Assembly: GCA_023386795.1 (NCBI GenBank)
Contig: JAEWJB010000134.1
Span: forward strand, 1 to 33,115
DNA from: Pseudomonadota bacterium
GTDB lineage: Bacteria; Pseudomonadota; Gammaproteobacteria; Xanthomonadales; Xanthomonadaceae
DNA: 33,115 nt
Direction: 5' to 3'
Positions 24,879 to 32,778 of this stretch are shown piece by piece (the first letter of the stretch is position 1; each line of letters opens with the position of its first letter). Position numbers and translations under genes: made by a program. Under the pieces are notes generated by a model. The model searched no databases and was not told where the DNA came from. It saw only the letters and a list, made by a program, of their open reading frames with translations.

Positions 24879-26051
24879 ATGACCCGGACGGGCGACACCC
24901 GCCACGCCCCTGCCGGGTCTCCCTCGCGCGCGTTGGCCTGGGCCACGCGCGCGAGCTTCTTCGTTGCCGGCGTCAACCTTTCCGCCTGGGCGCCGCTGGT
25001 GCCCTACGCACGCGACCGGCTGCACGCCGGCGAGGCCGAGCTCGGCCTGCTGCTGCTCGCGCTGGGCATCGGCTCGGTCTGCGCGATGCCCGTGGCCGGC
25101 TGGGCCGCGCTGCGCGTCGGGTGCCGGCGCCTGATCGTGATGCTGGGCATGCTGGGCCTGTTGTGCTTGCCCGGGCTCGGCTGGGCGTCCAGCTTCGCCG
25201 GCCTGGCGGCACTGCTGTTCGTCTACGGCGCCGCGCTCGGGGGCATGGACGTGGCGATCAACCTGCACGCGGTCACCGTCGAGCGCCAATCCACGCGGCC
25301 GTTGATGTCTGGTTTCCATGGCTGTTTCAGCATCGGCTGCATCGCCGGCGCCGGCAGCGTGGCCGCGATGCTCTGGCTAGGCGCCGCGCCATGGGTGGCC
25401 GTGTGGCCGGCGGTTCTGTTCAACGCGGCATGCCTGTGGCGCGGTGCACCTCACCTGCTCGCCGGCGGCGGCGACGGCGGGCACTGGCACTGGCCACACG
25501 GCCGCCTGCTGCTGCTCGGCGGCATGACCTTCGCCACCTTCCTCATGGAGGGCGCGATGCTCGACTGGAGCGCGATCGCCTTCAACAGCTTGCAGCAGGT
25601 GGATACCGCGCGCGCCGGCAGCGCCTATGCCGTGTTCGCGGTGACCATGACGGCCGGCCGCTTCGCGGGTGACCGCTGGGTCGCGCGGCATGGCGGCATG
25701 CCGGTACTGCTGCTCGGCACCACGTTGGCCGTGGCGGGGCTGGCGCTGGCCCTTTGGACGACATCCCCCGCATGGGCACTGGCCGGCTACGCGGCCGCCG
25801 GCCTGGGCGCAGCCAACATTGCCCCGCTGGCCTTCTCTGCCGCCGGCCGGCAGGCGGGCACGAGCCCCCAGGTGGCGGTAGCGGCCGTCTCGGCGATGGG
25901 TTACTCCGGCTCCCTCGCCGGGCCGGCATTGATCGGCTTCATTGCCCACGCCAGCAGCCTCTCGCTGGCGATGACATGCGTGGCGGGCGGGTTGGCCATC
26001 GCCGTGTTGATGGGCAGCGGCAGTGTTCGGCCTGCGGCACCTGGCCGCTGA
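24879..26051 (+). CDS. MFS transporter (YbjJ/fucose-permease-like)
   Basis: Major facilitator with 390 residues and about 12 membrane segments. Near the first cytoplasmic loop lies GWAALRVGCRRLIV, an analogue of motif A. GGMDVAINLHAVTVERQSTRPLMSGFHGCFSIG is the characteristic stretch of the YbjJ group (DVAIN and SGFHG). The second half holds AGRFAGDRWVARHG. The ATG at 24879 is 10 bp after speE. That spacing suggests one transcript and hints at polyamine or amine traffic, but this is inference only. It has no strong ribosome site. Confidence 0.85.
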   Translation: MTRTGDTRHAPAGSPSRALAWATRASFFVAGVNLSAWAPLVPYARDRLHAGEAELGLLLLALGIGSVCAMPVAGWAALRVGCRRLIVMLGMLGLLCLPGLGWASSFAGLAALLFVYGAALGGMDVAINLHAVTVERQSTRPLMSGFHGCFSIGCIAGAGSVAAMLWLGAAPWVAVWPAVLFNAACLWRGAPHLLAGGGDGGHWHWPHGRLLLLGGMTFATFLMEGAMLDWSAIAFNSLQQVDTARAGSAYAVFAVTMTAGRFAGDRWVARHGGMPVLLLGTTLAVAGLALALWTTSPAWALAGYAAAGLGAANIAPLAFSAAGRQAGTSPQVAVAAVSAMGYSGSLAGPALIGFIAHASSLSLAMTCVAGGLAIAVLMGSGSVRPAAPGR

Positions 26052-26065
26052 ACCAGCCGGCGCGC

Positions 26066-26094
26066 GTTCCATTCGCGGAACATTGCATTTTTTT
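26066..26094 (+). terminator. Weak terminator after speE-MFS
   Basis: A 5-bp stem GTTCC / GGAAC (26066-26070, 26077-26081) is followed after 6 nt by a run of seven T (26088-26094). The stem is short and the T-run is displaced, so termination is possible rather than clear. Confidence 0.35.
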
Positions 26095-26215
26095 AACATT
26101 CAGCATTTGAAGACTGGCGAGTTCTAAAATTCACGCCGTCGCCCAGGCTCCGTTCCTGGCATATCGGCCCGCGCCCCCACCCCCTTCCTCGGCGCGGGAT
26201 CCTCAGGAGTTCGAG

Positions 26216-26875
26216 ATGAACATGCGCCAGTCCGCCCTCATCGGTGCCGACCTTTCGGCCCCTGTCCTGCTGAAGGAAGGTACGCGCCTGCTCGAGCCGA
26301 ACGTGTACCGCACCCACGTCAACGGTCGCCCGGCCGTGGTGAAGGACTACAGCCGTTATCGCCGCACGCTGCTGGCACCGATCGCCCGCCTGATGGTCCG
26401 CCACGAGGCGCGCATGCTCGAACAGCTCAAGGGCTGGCGGCACGCGCCCGCGCTGCTGGGCACGCTCGGTGGCCTGGCGCTGGGCATGGAGTTCATTCCG
26501 GGCGAGACGCTCAGCGCGAGCGCGCTGGTCGGCCAGGAAGTCTTCAAGGACCTGCAGGACGCGCTGGACAAGCTGCACTCGGCCGGCATCACCCACAACG
26601 ACCTGCACGGTACCAACGTGGTGGTGAGCGCCGGCGTGCCGGTGCTGATCGACTTCACCTCGGCCTGGCGCTTCCCGCGCTGGCTGCGCGAGAACCCGAT
26701 CTCGCGCCAGCTCCGTCGCAGCGACAACGCCAACCTGCTCAAGATGCAGCAGCGCCTGACCGGCGTGGCGCCTTCGGCCGAGCAGGCCGCGCTGACCGCG
26801 GAGCCGGGCTGGGTGCGCCGCATCCGCACCGGTTGGAAGCGCTTCTACCGACGCATGAAGGGCCAGGCGGCCTGA
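26216..26875 (+). CDS. Small kinase-like protein (RIO1/LPS-kinase-like)
   Basis: Product of 219 residues with the reduced protein-kinase-like fold of the RIO1 and KdkA/WaaP/InaA groups. A lysine after strand three (VVKDYS, Lys43), an apparent helix-C glutamate (MLEQL region), the catalytic loop HNDLHGTN (Asp129, Asn134) and a metal-binding Asp147 in LIDFTSA (instead of DFG) are visible. No glycine-rich loop is evident. The C-terminus is basic (WVRRIRTGWKRFYRRMK), suiting membrane or nucleic-acid contact. A good AGGAG precedes the ATG. Whether it phosphorylates a lipid A-core sugar or a protein is unknown. It ends 17 bp from the convergent PII gene. Confidence 0.82.
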   Translation: MNMRQSALIGADLSAPVLLKEGTRLLEPNVYRTHVNGRPAVVKDYSRYRRTLLAPIARLMVRHEARMLEQLKGWRHAPALLGTLGGLALGMEFIPGETLSASALVGQEVFKDLQDALDKLHSAGITHNDLHGTNVVVSAGVPVLIDFTSAWRFPRWLRENPISRQLRRSDNANLLKMQQRLTGVAPSAEQAALTAEPGWVRRIRTGWKRFYRRMKGQAA

Positions 26876-26892
26876 GCCGTCTTGCCGGCGCG

Positions 26893-27231
26893 CTACAGCG
26901 CGTCGGCGTCCAGTTCGCCGGTGCGAATGCGCACCACGCTGCCCAGGTCGTAGACGAACACCTTGCCATCGCCGATCTTGCCCGTGCCCGCCGCGCGCAC
27001 GATGGCTTCCACCACCTGCTCCACCTGGTCCTCGGTGACCGCGACCTCGATCTTCACCTTCGGCAGGAAATCCACCACGTATTCCGCGCCGCGGTAAAGC
27101 TCGGTGTGGCCCTTCTGCCGCCCGAAGCCCTTGACCTCGGTGACGGTGATGCCGGCCACGCCGCAGCCGGCCAGCGCTTCGCGCACGTCGTCCAGCTTGA
27201 ACGGCTTGACGATGGCCATGATCATCTTCAT
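26893..27231 (-). CDS. glnB: Nitrogen regulatory protein P-II
   Basis: Trimeric PII signal protein sensing 2-oxoglutarate, ATP/ADP and, through uridylylation, glutamine. The 112 residues carry VTEVKGFGRQKGHTELYRGAEY with the uridylylation site Tyr51 in the T-loop, and TGKIGDGKVFV as the C-terminal signature. It is closer to GlnB by eye, but GlnK cannot be excluded; no amtB is adjacent. GAGGGA 8 nt upstream supports the ATG at 27231. It diverges from ubiK. Confidence 0.94.
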   Translation of the reverse strand: MKMIMAIVKPFKLDDVREALAGCGVAGITVTEVKGFGRQKGHTELYRGAEYVVDFLPKVKIEVAVTEDQVEQVVEAIVRAAGTGKIGDGKVFVYDLGSVVRIRTGELDADAL

Positions 27232-27275
27232 CGGGCGATCCCTCGGTTTTCCGGTCGCGAAGAATAACCCGTCCA

Positions 27276-27303
27276 TTGCGACACGCGGGTCGGGGCTTAT
27301 CCT
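27276..27303 (+). promoter_or_regulatory. Candidate ubiK-comM promoter
   Basis: TTGCGA (27276-27281) and TATCCT (27298-27303) are 16 bp apart, each 4 of 6 to sigma-70 consensus. They lie about 80 bp upstream of ubiK in the PII/ubiK divergent spacer. Confidence 0.35.
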
Positions 27304-27381
27304 TACACCATAGAGACCGCGCCGCCGATGGCGCGCCCTGGCCGCCCAGCCCATGCTGGCCCGGCCTACCGGAGACGTTCC

Positions 27382-27636
27382 ATGATCGATTTCAACCACC
27401 TCGACGACCTCGCCCGCCGCCTGAGCGACCTGGTGCCACCAGGCCTGCGCGAATCGCGTGACGAATTGCAGGCCGGCTTCAAGAACGTGCTGCAGGCCGG
27501 CCTGTCGCGGCTGGACCTGGTCACGCGCGAGGAGTTCGACGTGCAGCGCGCGGTGCTGCTGCGCACGCGCGAGAAACTCGAGGCGCTGGAAAAAACCGTC
27601 GCCGCGCTCGAAGCGCGCAACAGCCAGCCCGGCTGA
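27382..27636 (+). CDS. ubiK: Ubiquinone biosynthesis accessory factor UbiK
   Basis: Small helical BMFP-domain protein of 84 residues. It is assigned to the UbiK (YqiC) family, an accessory factor of the aerobic ubiquinone assembly complex that works with UbiJ. An N-terminal amphipathic segment (MIDFNHLDDLARRLSDLVP) precedes a coiled coil (about 45-80: TREEFDVQRAVLLRTREKL and following), the family hallmark. GGAGA lies before the ATG. comM starts 21 bp after its stop, a common gene order in gammaproteobacteria. Confidence 0.92.
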   Translation: MIDFNHLDDLARRLSDLVPPGLRESRDELQAGFKNVLQAGLSRLDLVTREEFDVQRAVLLRTREKLEALEKTVAALEARNSQPG

Positions 27637-27657
27637 CACTTCGCCCCGAGCAGCCGC

Positions 27658-29157
27658 ATGGGCCTGGCGCTCGTGCACAGTCGTGCACGCGTGGGCGTGG
27701 CGGCTCCGGAGGTCAGGGTTGAAGTGCATCTGTCCGGCGGACTGCCGTCGACACAGATCGTCGGGCTGCCGGAAGCAGCGGTACGCGAATCACGCGAACG
27801 GGTGCGGGCAGCGCTACTGTGCGCGCAGTTCGAGTTCCCCGCGCGGCGCATCACCATCAATCTCGCCCCTGCAGACCTGCCGAAAGAAGGCGGGCGTTTC
27901 GACCTGCCCATCGCGCTGGGGATCCTCGCCGCCAGCGGGCAGCTGGATCGCGATGCGCTGGCCGGCCTGGAATTCGTCGGCGAGCTGGCGCTGACCGGCG
28001 AGCTGCGCGGCGTGGAGGGCGTGCTGACAGCAGCCTTGGCCGCGCAGCAGGCGGGCAGGCACCTGGTGTTCCCCGAGGCGAACGCGCCTGAAGCAGCATT
28101 GGCCGCACACGCGTCGCCACGCCCGGCACGCACATTGCTGCAGGTATGCGCGGCGCTGCGCGGTGAGCAGGGCTGGCCGGCGCTGGCCGAAGTCGCCGCG
28201 CAGACACACGACGGACCACCGGGCCCGGACCTGGCCGACGTACGCGGGCAACCGCAGGCCCGGCGCGCACTGGAAATCGCCGCAGCGGGCGGTCACCACC
28301 TGCTGTTCTGTGGCAGCCCCGGCAGTGGCAAGACCTTGCTCGCTGCCTGCCTGCCCGGCCTGCTTCCGCCACTGGAAACGGCCGAAGCGCTGGAGGTCGC
28401 CGCCATTGCCTCCGCCAGCGCGCAGGGCGTGGATGCGACACGCTGGCGGCAGCGTCCCTTCCGGCGCCCGCACCATACTGCCAGCGCAGTGGCATTGGCT
28501 GGCGGAGGCCCCGCCGCGCGCCCGGGCGAAATTTCGCTCGCACACCAAGGCGTGCTGTTCCTCGACGAACTCCCGGAATGGTCGCGGCATACGCTGGAAG
28601 TGCTGCGGGAGCCGCTGGAATCCGGTGCGATCAGCCTGTCGCGCGCGGCTCGCCACACGGAGTTTCCCGCAGCGTTCCAGCTCGTCGGCGCGATGAACCC
28701 CTGTCCATGCGGATGGGCAGGCGATGCTAGTGGGCGATGCAGGTGCACGACGGATGCCATCACCCGCTACCGCGCGCGGCTGTCCGGTCCGCTGCTGGAG
28801 CGCATCGACCTGCACGTCGAAGTACCACGGCTGCCCCCGAGCGCGTTGCGGCAGGATGCTCCCCGCGGCGAAAGCGCTGCGGACGTGCGCCTGCGCGTAG
28901 CAGCCGCGCGCCGGCGGCAGATGGAACGCGCCGGCATGCTCAACGCACGCCTGGATGCCAGGCTGACGACACGTGATTGCGTCCTGTCGGCGCAGGACGA
29001 GCATCTACTGGAGAAGGCCATCGAGCAGTGGCAGCTGTCCGCACGGTCGCTGCACCGCATCCTGCGGGTGTCGCGCACCATCGCCGATCTTGCCGGCAGC
29101 CCGGGCATCGTGCGCGAGCACTTGATGGAGGCAATCGGTTACAGAAGGCGGGAGTAG
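27658..29157 (+). CDS. comM: ComM/YifB family AAA+ ATPase (Mg-chelatase-like)
   Basis: Hexameric AAA+ helicase of the ComM family; in naturally transformable bacteria it drives branch migration of incoming DNA during homologous recombination. The 499 residues comprise an N-terminal Lon-like domain (about 1-170), the AAA+ core with Walker A GSPGSGKT (219-226) and Walker B VLFLDELPEW, a CPCG zinc-like cluster region (NPCPCGWAG plus CRC) and a C-terminal helical Mg-chelatase domain. It follows ubiK by 21 bp. It ends 4 bp from the convergent hydrolase gene. Confidence 0.95.
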   Translation: MGLALVHSRARVGVAAPEVRVEVHLSGGLPSTQIVGLPEAAVRESRERVRAALLCAQFEFPARRITINLAPADLPKEGGRFDLPIALGILAASGQLDRDALAGLEFVGELALTGELRGVEGVLTAALAAQQAGRHLVFPEANAPEAALAAHASPRPARTLLQVCAALRGEQGWPALAEVAAQTHDGPPGPDLADVRGQPQARRALEIAAAGGHHLLFCGSPGSGKTLLAACLPGLLPPLETAEALEVAAIASASAQGVDATRWRQRPFRRPHHTASAVALAGGGPAARPGEISLAHQGVLFLDELPEWSRHTLEVLREPLESGAISLSRAARHTEFPAAFQLVGAMNPCPCGWAGDASGRCRCTTDAITRYRARLSGPLLERIDLHVEVPRLPPSALRQDAPRGESAADVRLRVAAARRRQMERAGMLNARLDARLTTRDCVLSAQDEHLLEKAIEQWQLSARSLHRILRVSRTIADLAGSPGIVREHLMEAIGYRRRE

Positions 29158-29161
29158 GCCT

Positions 29162-30058
29162 CTACCTGCGTGCAACCAGCAGGCTGTCGATATAGCGATC
29201 CACCTCTCGCGTGTATGCCGACGCCTCGCCCAGCTCGCGATTGATCTGCATGTGCGATAGATCCGCGGGCAACACCTCGACCGGCACGCCGAATTCCGCT
29301 GCGCGGCGCGACAGTGCGCGTGCCTGCTGGCAGCTCTCCGCACGCCGGCTCGAGCACACGGCGAGCATGGGCAGTGAATCGCGGCTCAGGTGATGGACCG
29401 GGGACGCGAGTCGCCAGTAATCGGGGTCCGTACCGAACGCATCGTCGTACAAGGCGAAGTGACGCGGTACCTGCATGATCTGCGGTACGTCCATCGCCGC
29501 GCTGTCCAGCGCCACCACGCCAAGCGGGCGGGTCGCGCCGGCCGCCTTCAACCGTGCCACGTCACTGCCCAGCAACGCGACCAGGTGCGCGCCGGCGGAG
29601 TGCCCCATCATCACCACGCGCTGTGGATCGCCACCCCATTGGCTGGCGTGCTGCTGCACCCACGCCAGCGCGCGCGCGACATCCTCGGCCTGGCGCAGCG
29701 GATCGGCCTCGGGCAGCAGGCGGTAATCCACGGACACCAGCAGATACCCTTTCGGCAGCCAATGCGCCGCCTTGGGTTGCGCGAGGCCCTGGTTGTCACG
29801 GCCACCGCGGCGCCAGCCGCCGCCATGCACCAGGAACAGGATGGGCGCTCGCGTTGCATGGTCGGGGAGGTAGACGTCCAACAGCTGCACGGGATCGGCG
29901 CCATAGCGCAGCCCCTTCTCGACACGGCTGCCCGCCGGCAGCGTGCCATCGTCGTTGCCGCCGCGCAAACCCAGCCAGCCGCGCGCGGGCGCGGCTTCCC
30001 CGACCACGGCGGCCAGCAACGCGACACACAATCCAACGACACTAATCCAGGATTTCAT
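29162..30058 (-). CDS. Secreted alpha/beta hydrolase (esterase-like)
   Basis: Predicted exported esterase or lipase-like enzyme of 298 residues. A signal peptide (about 1-23, ending EAAPA) precedes the fold. HGGGW (78-82) is the oxyanion-hole motif of the hormone-sensitive-lipase/BD-FAE type, and GHSAGA holds the nucleophile Ser154. His269 in LSHMQ fits the catalytic histidine. The acid is not obvious, since the usual Asp position (CSSRRAESC) lacks one and Glu241 may substitute. Its ATG overlaps the stop of the histidine kinase gene (ATGA), making it the third gene of a two-component operon. The substrate is unknown. Confidence 0.88.
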   Translation of the reverse strand: MKSWISVVGLCVALLAAVVGEAAPARGWLGLRGGNDDGTLPAGSRVEKGLRYGADPVQLLDVYLPDHATRAPILFLVHGGGWRRGGRDNQGLAQPKAAHWLPKGYLLVSVDYRLLPEADPLRQAEDVARALAWVQQHASQWGGDPQRVVMMGHSAGAHLVALLGSDVARLKAAGATRPLGVVALDSAAMDVPQIMQVPRHFALYDDAFGTDPDYWRLASPVHHLSRDSLPMLAVCSSRRAESCQQARALSRRAAEFGVPVEVLPADLSHMQINRELGEASAYTREVDRYIDSLLVARR

Positions 30059-31320
30059 GCGGGATTTCCGGTGGCGAGATCAAGCACGGCGCGCAGGCCG
30101 TGGGGTGCGTTCGATTCCAGGCGCAGCATGCCGCCGTGCTGACGCGCGATGCGCTCGACGATGGCCAGCCCGAGGCCAGCGCCCCCCGCCCGCGCGTCGT
30201 GCACGAACGGTTGCACCGCGCGCGCGGCTTGCGCGGCGTCCAAGCCGGGGCCGTGATCGGATACCTCGATCCGCCAGCCCGCTGCCTGCGCTGTCAGCGA
30301 CAATGCAAATGGCGCGGACCCGTGCCGCTCGGCATTGCCCACGAGGTTTTCCACTGCGCGTGCCAAGGCGATTGGCCGCCCGTGCATCGGCGCTTGCGGC
30401 GGGAGTTCCACCTGCCAACCGTAATGGCTGCCAGACAAGACGCTGGCGCATAGCTCCGCCAGATCGAGCATTTGCATCGCTTCGTCACGTCCGTCGCGCG
30501 CATAGGCGATGAACTGCGAGAGCACCGTGTCCATCTCCGCGATGTCGCGCTCCATGCCTTCGCGCAGCGCCGGCTCCGCCTCCGCCTCCGGCAGTAACGC
30601 GAGCGCGTATTGCAGGCGGGTCAGCGGCGTGCGCAGGTCGTGCGATATGCCCGCCAGCATCACCGCGCGTTCTGCCGCGGCTTCACGTGCTTCGCTGCTG
30701 GCACGGGCCAGGGCGGTGGCAAGTTCGTCAACCTCGCGCGGCGCGCCGGGGGCCAGCGGCTGCAGTGGCTCGCCCTGCACCAACGCCGGTGCCTGCCGTG
30801 CCAGCGCGCGCAGGGGGGATACCAGCCGGCGCGCGAAGCCGGCAGCCGCCAACCAGGTGAGCAACGCGCAACCGGCCAGCATGCCCAGCGACCATCGTCC
30901 GGCCGCGCGCGGCGGATCGGCGCGCAACGCAACCCATACCGGCGTCTGCGTCGCCAGGCCCAGCCACCAGCGGTTGCTCCCTTCGCCACGTTCGCGCACC
31001 AGGCTGCGGCCGGAGGCCGTACGCGGGCCGGCCATCGCACCGAGCCGGCTGACCAGTGGCATCGCGGGGCCCGGCGCCTCCGTGCGTACGTCCAGGCCAG
31101 CCTGGCGCAGCCAGTCCACCGCTACCTGCGGTGACTGGTTACGCGCCATCGTCTCGGCAGCGTCGGCGAAGCCGAGCAGTGCACGCATGCGCTGCGGTCC
31201 GGCGGATTGCAGCGCGACCTCGCGCGTGAGCACCGCCATCCATAGCGCCGCGCCGACGAGCACCAGCGCGAGCACCAGCACCAGTTGGCCGAACACGCTG
31301 CGCGGCAGCAGGCGGCTCAT
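30055..31320 (-). CDS. Sensor histidine kinase (EnvZ-like)
   Basis: Inner-membrane sensor kinase of 421 residues. Two membrane segments (about 11-31 and 143-163) enclose a periplasmic sensor region of about 110 residues without a recognised domain. HAMP (about 160-215) follows. The HisKA dimerisation helix has AGISHDLRTPLTRLQ with phospho-acceptor His227. The HATPase domain has NLVGNAERHG (N box, Asn329), DHGPGLD (G1) and GGAGLGLAIV (G2). The ATG overlaps the stop of the response-regulator gene and its own stop overlaps the hydrolase start, so all three genes are tightly coupled. The signal is unknown. Confidence 0.95.
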   Translation of the reverse strand: MSRLLPRSVFGQLVLVLALVLVGAALWMAVLTREVALQSAGPQRMRALLGFADAAETMARNQSPQVAVDWLRQAGLDVRTEAPGPAMPLVSRLGAMAGPRTASGRSLVRERGEGSNRWWLGLATQTPVWVALRADPPRAAGRWSLGMLAGCALLTWLAAAGFARRLVSPLRALARQAPALVQGEPLQPLAPGAPREVDELATALARASSEAREAAAERAVMLAGISHDLRTPLTRLQYALALLPEAEAEPALREGMERDIAEMDTVLSQFIAYARDGRDEAMQMLDLAELCASVLSGSHYGWQVELPPQAPMHGRPIALARAVENLVGNAERHGSAPFALSLTAQAAGWRIEVSDHGPGLDAAQAARAVQPFVHDARAGGAGLGLAIVERIARQHGGMLRLESNAPHGLRAVLDLATGNPA

Positions 31321-32048
31321 GGGGCCGCCTCGACGCCGGGCGGCACGAACACGTAACCGACACCCCACACGGTCTGGATCACGCGCGGCGCGTGGCTGTC
31401 GCGTTCGACCAGCTTGCGCAGGCGCGCGACGGTGACATCGATGCTGCGTTCGAACGCCTGGTGTTCGCGCCCGTGCGCCAGGCTCATCAGGCGGTCGCGG
31501 CTCAGCGGCTGGTGTGGATGGCGCAACAGCACCGAGAGGACGGCAAATTCGGCGGTGGTCAGCAGTACCTCCTCATCGCCCCGGCGCAGCACGCGCGTGG
31601 CCAGGTCCAGCTGGTGCGTGCCGCCGATCGGCAGCGTGCCGCCCTGCGCCTGCGGCGCGCCGGCCATCGCAGTGCCTGTACGGCGCAGCACCGCGCGGAT
31701 GCGCGCGAGCAGCTCGCGCGGGCTCACCGGTTTGGGCAAGTAGTCGTCGGCGCCGATTTCCAGGCCAATGATGCGGTCGATTTCGTCGCCCTTGGCGGTG
31801 AGCATCACCACCGGCGTGTGGTCGCCGCGACCCCGCAGGTCGCGGCACAGGGTCAGGCCATCCTCGCCAGGCAACATGAGGTCGAGCACGATCAGGTCGT
31901 AGTGCCCGCGGTCCAGCGCCTGGCGCATCTGCACGCCGTCGCCGACACCGCGCACCTGGAAACCCTGCCCTTCCAGATAGCGCTGGAGCAGGTCGCGCAA
32001 GCGGGGGTCGTCGTCGACCAGCAGCAGCCGGGGAAGGGTGTCGTCCAT
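31317..32048 (-). CDS. OmpR family response regulator
   Basis: DNA-binding response regulator of 243 residues. The receiver domain (1-122) has an acidic pocket at Asp12-14, phospho-acceptor Asp56 in VLDLMLPG, Thr84 and Lys106. The C-terminal winged helix (about 140-240) has RSIDVTVARLRKLVE and the terminal VWGVGYVF. An internal linker (TGTAMAGAPQAQGG) separates them. The receiver resembles the OmpR/EnvZ-partner subgroup. It is the first gene of the regulator-kinase-hydrolase operon and faces the secreted-protein pair across a 179-bp spacer containing an inverted repeat. No strong ribosome site is seen before its ATG. Confidence 0.95.
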   Translation of the reverse strand: MDDTLPRLLLVDDDPRLRDLLQRYLEGQGFQVRGVGDGVQMRQALDRGHYDLIVLDLMLPGEDGLTLCRDLRGRGDHTPVVMLTAKGDEIDRIIGLEIGADDYLPKPVSPRELLARIRAVLRRTGTAMAGAPQAQGGTLPIGGTHQLDLATRVLRRGDEEVLLTTAEFAVLSVLLRHPHQPLSRDRLMSLAHGREHQAFERSIDVTVARLRKLVERDSHAPRVIQTVWGVGYVFVPPGVEAAP

Positions 32049-32107
32049 GGCGCCACTATCGGGCCGTGGCCTCGCCGGCGGCAATGCGCCCGTCGGCCAA
32101 TGTGTAA

Positions 32108-32143
32108 GCGGATGTTTCAGCGCCCGGCCGCGGAAACATCCGC
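32108..32143. promoter_or_regulatory. Perfect 11-bp inverted repeat, candidate operator
   Basis: GCGGATGTTTC (32108-32118) and GAAACATCCGC (32133-32143) are perfect inverted copies, 14 bp apart with centres 25 bp apart. They lie in the spacer between the response regulator gene and the divergent secreted-protein genes. No T-run follows on either strand, so a terminator is unlikely. I infer a binding site for the regulator or another dimeric factor. Confidence 0.5.
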
Positions 32144-32227
32144 AGGCAGAATCGGGCGAAAGGGGCGGCGTGGCGGCGCTAGCGTGTTCCCACCGCGGCA
32201 CTTCCGTCCGCCCCTCAGGAGCAAGCG

Positions 32228-32764
32228 ATGAAAGCGACTTCTTCCCTCCCCCTCTGCGTGGCTGCACTGTTCGCTGCCGGGTTGGCCCTGCACAGCGGCG
32301 CGGCCGAGGCTGGCCGCGTGCGTGCCCACGGCGTGGCCGCCGGTCCGGACGGCCGCGCCGCCGGCACATTCGCGGCCGGGCAGAACGAACGCGGCGCGTA
32401 TGTGCGTGGGCGGCACGTGGCGGGCGACCGGCAAGGCAACGTGCAGGGCGGCAGCCATGCGGCGGTATCGGGCACCGCGGGCGGCCAGGCGCAACGCCAA
32501 GGCAGCTTCAGCCGGAACGCGGATGGCAGTGCCGCGCACAGTGGATCGATGACTGCACAGGGGCCGCAGGGCGGCACGCTGGCCAGCAGCGGCCACATGA
32601 CTCGCGAGGCGGACGGCCAGCTCGACGGCAACCGCAGCACCAGCGCCACCGGCCGCAACGGCAACAGCTACAGCGGCTCCACGCAGGTGGCCGACGGCAG
32701 CGTCACCCACACCGCTACCTGCAGCAACGCGGCCGGCGAGCCCATCGCCTGTGGCGGCCACTGA
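32228..32764 (+). CDS. Secreted repeat-rich protein of unknown function
   Basis: Product of 178 residues that I cannot assign to a named family. A signal peptide (about 1-28, ending GAAEA) is followed by low-complexity Gly/Ala/Ser/Asn-rich sequence. From about 41 to 170 it can be read as roughly nine degenerate repeats of 14-15 residues, each opening with D/N/Q/R-Gly (near 41, 55, 70, 85, 99, 114, 129, 145, 156), with Gly-Ser and alternating polar residues after. This suggests stacked beta turns. Two cysteines near the end (165, 175) could form a disulfide. AGGAG lies upstream of the ATG. An EF-hand gene follows directly. Confidence 0.8.
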   Translation: MKATSSLPLCVAALFAAGLALHSGAAEAGRVRAHGVAAGPDGRAAGTFAAGQNERGAYVRGRHVAGDRQGNVQGGSHAAVSGTAGGQAQRQGSFSRNADGSAAHSGSMTAQGPQGGTLASSGHMTREADGQLDGNRSTSATGRNGNSYSGSTQVADGSVTHTATCSNAAGEPIACGGH

Positions 32765-32778
32765 TGCGGGGAATGCCC

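Noticed and set aside
27232..27381. A sigma-54 promoter for the PII gene (GG-N10-GC near 27254-27267, minus strand)
   Set aside because: Only the two dinucleotides fit; the rest of the -24/-12 consensus does not, and such matches are common in GC-rich DNA.
26893..27729. A longer PII protein with an N-terminal extension of about 166 residues
   Set aside because: The extension is the antisense of ubiK and comM. A good ribosome site and the conserved PII N-terminus place the start at 27231.
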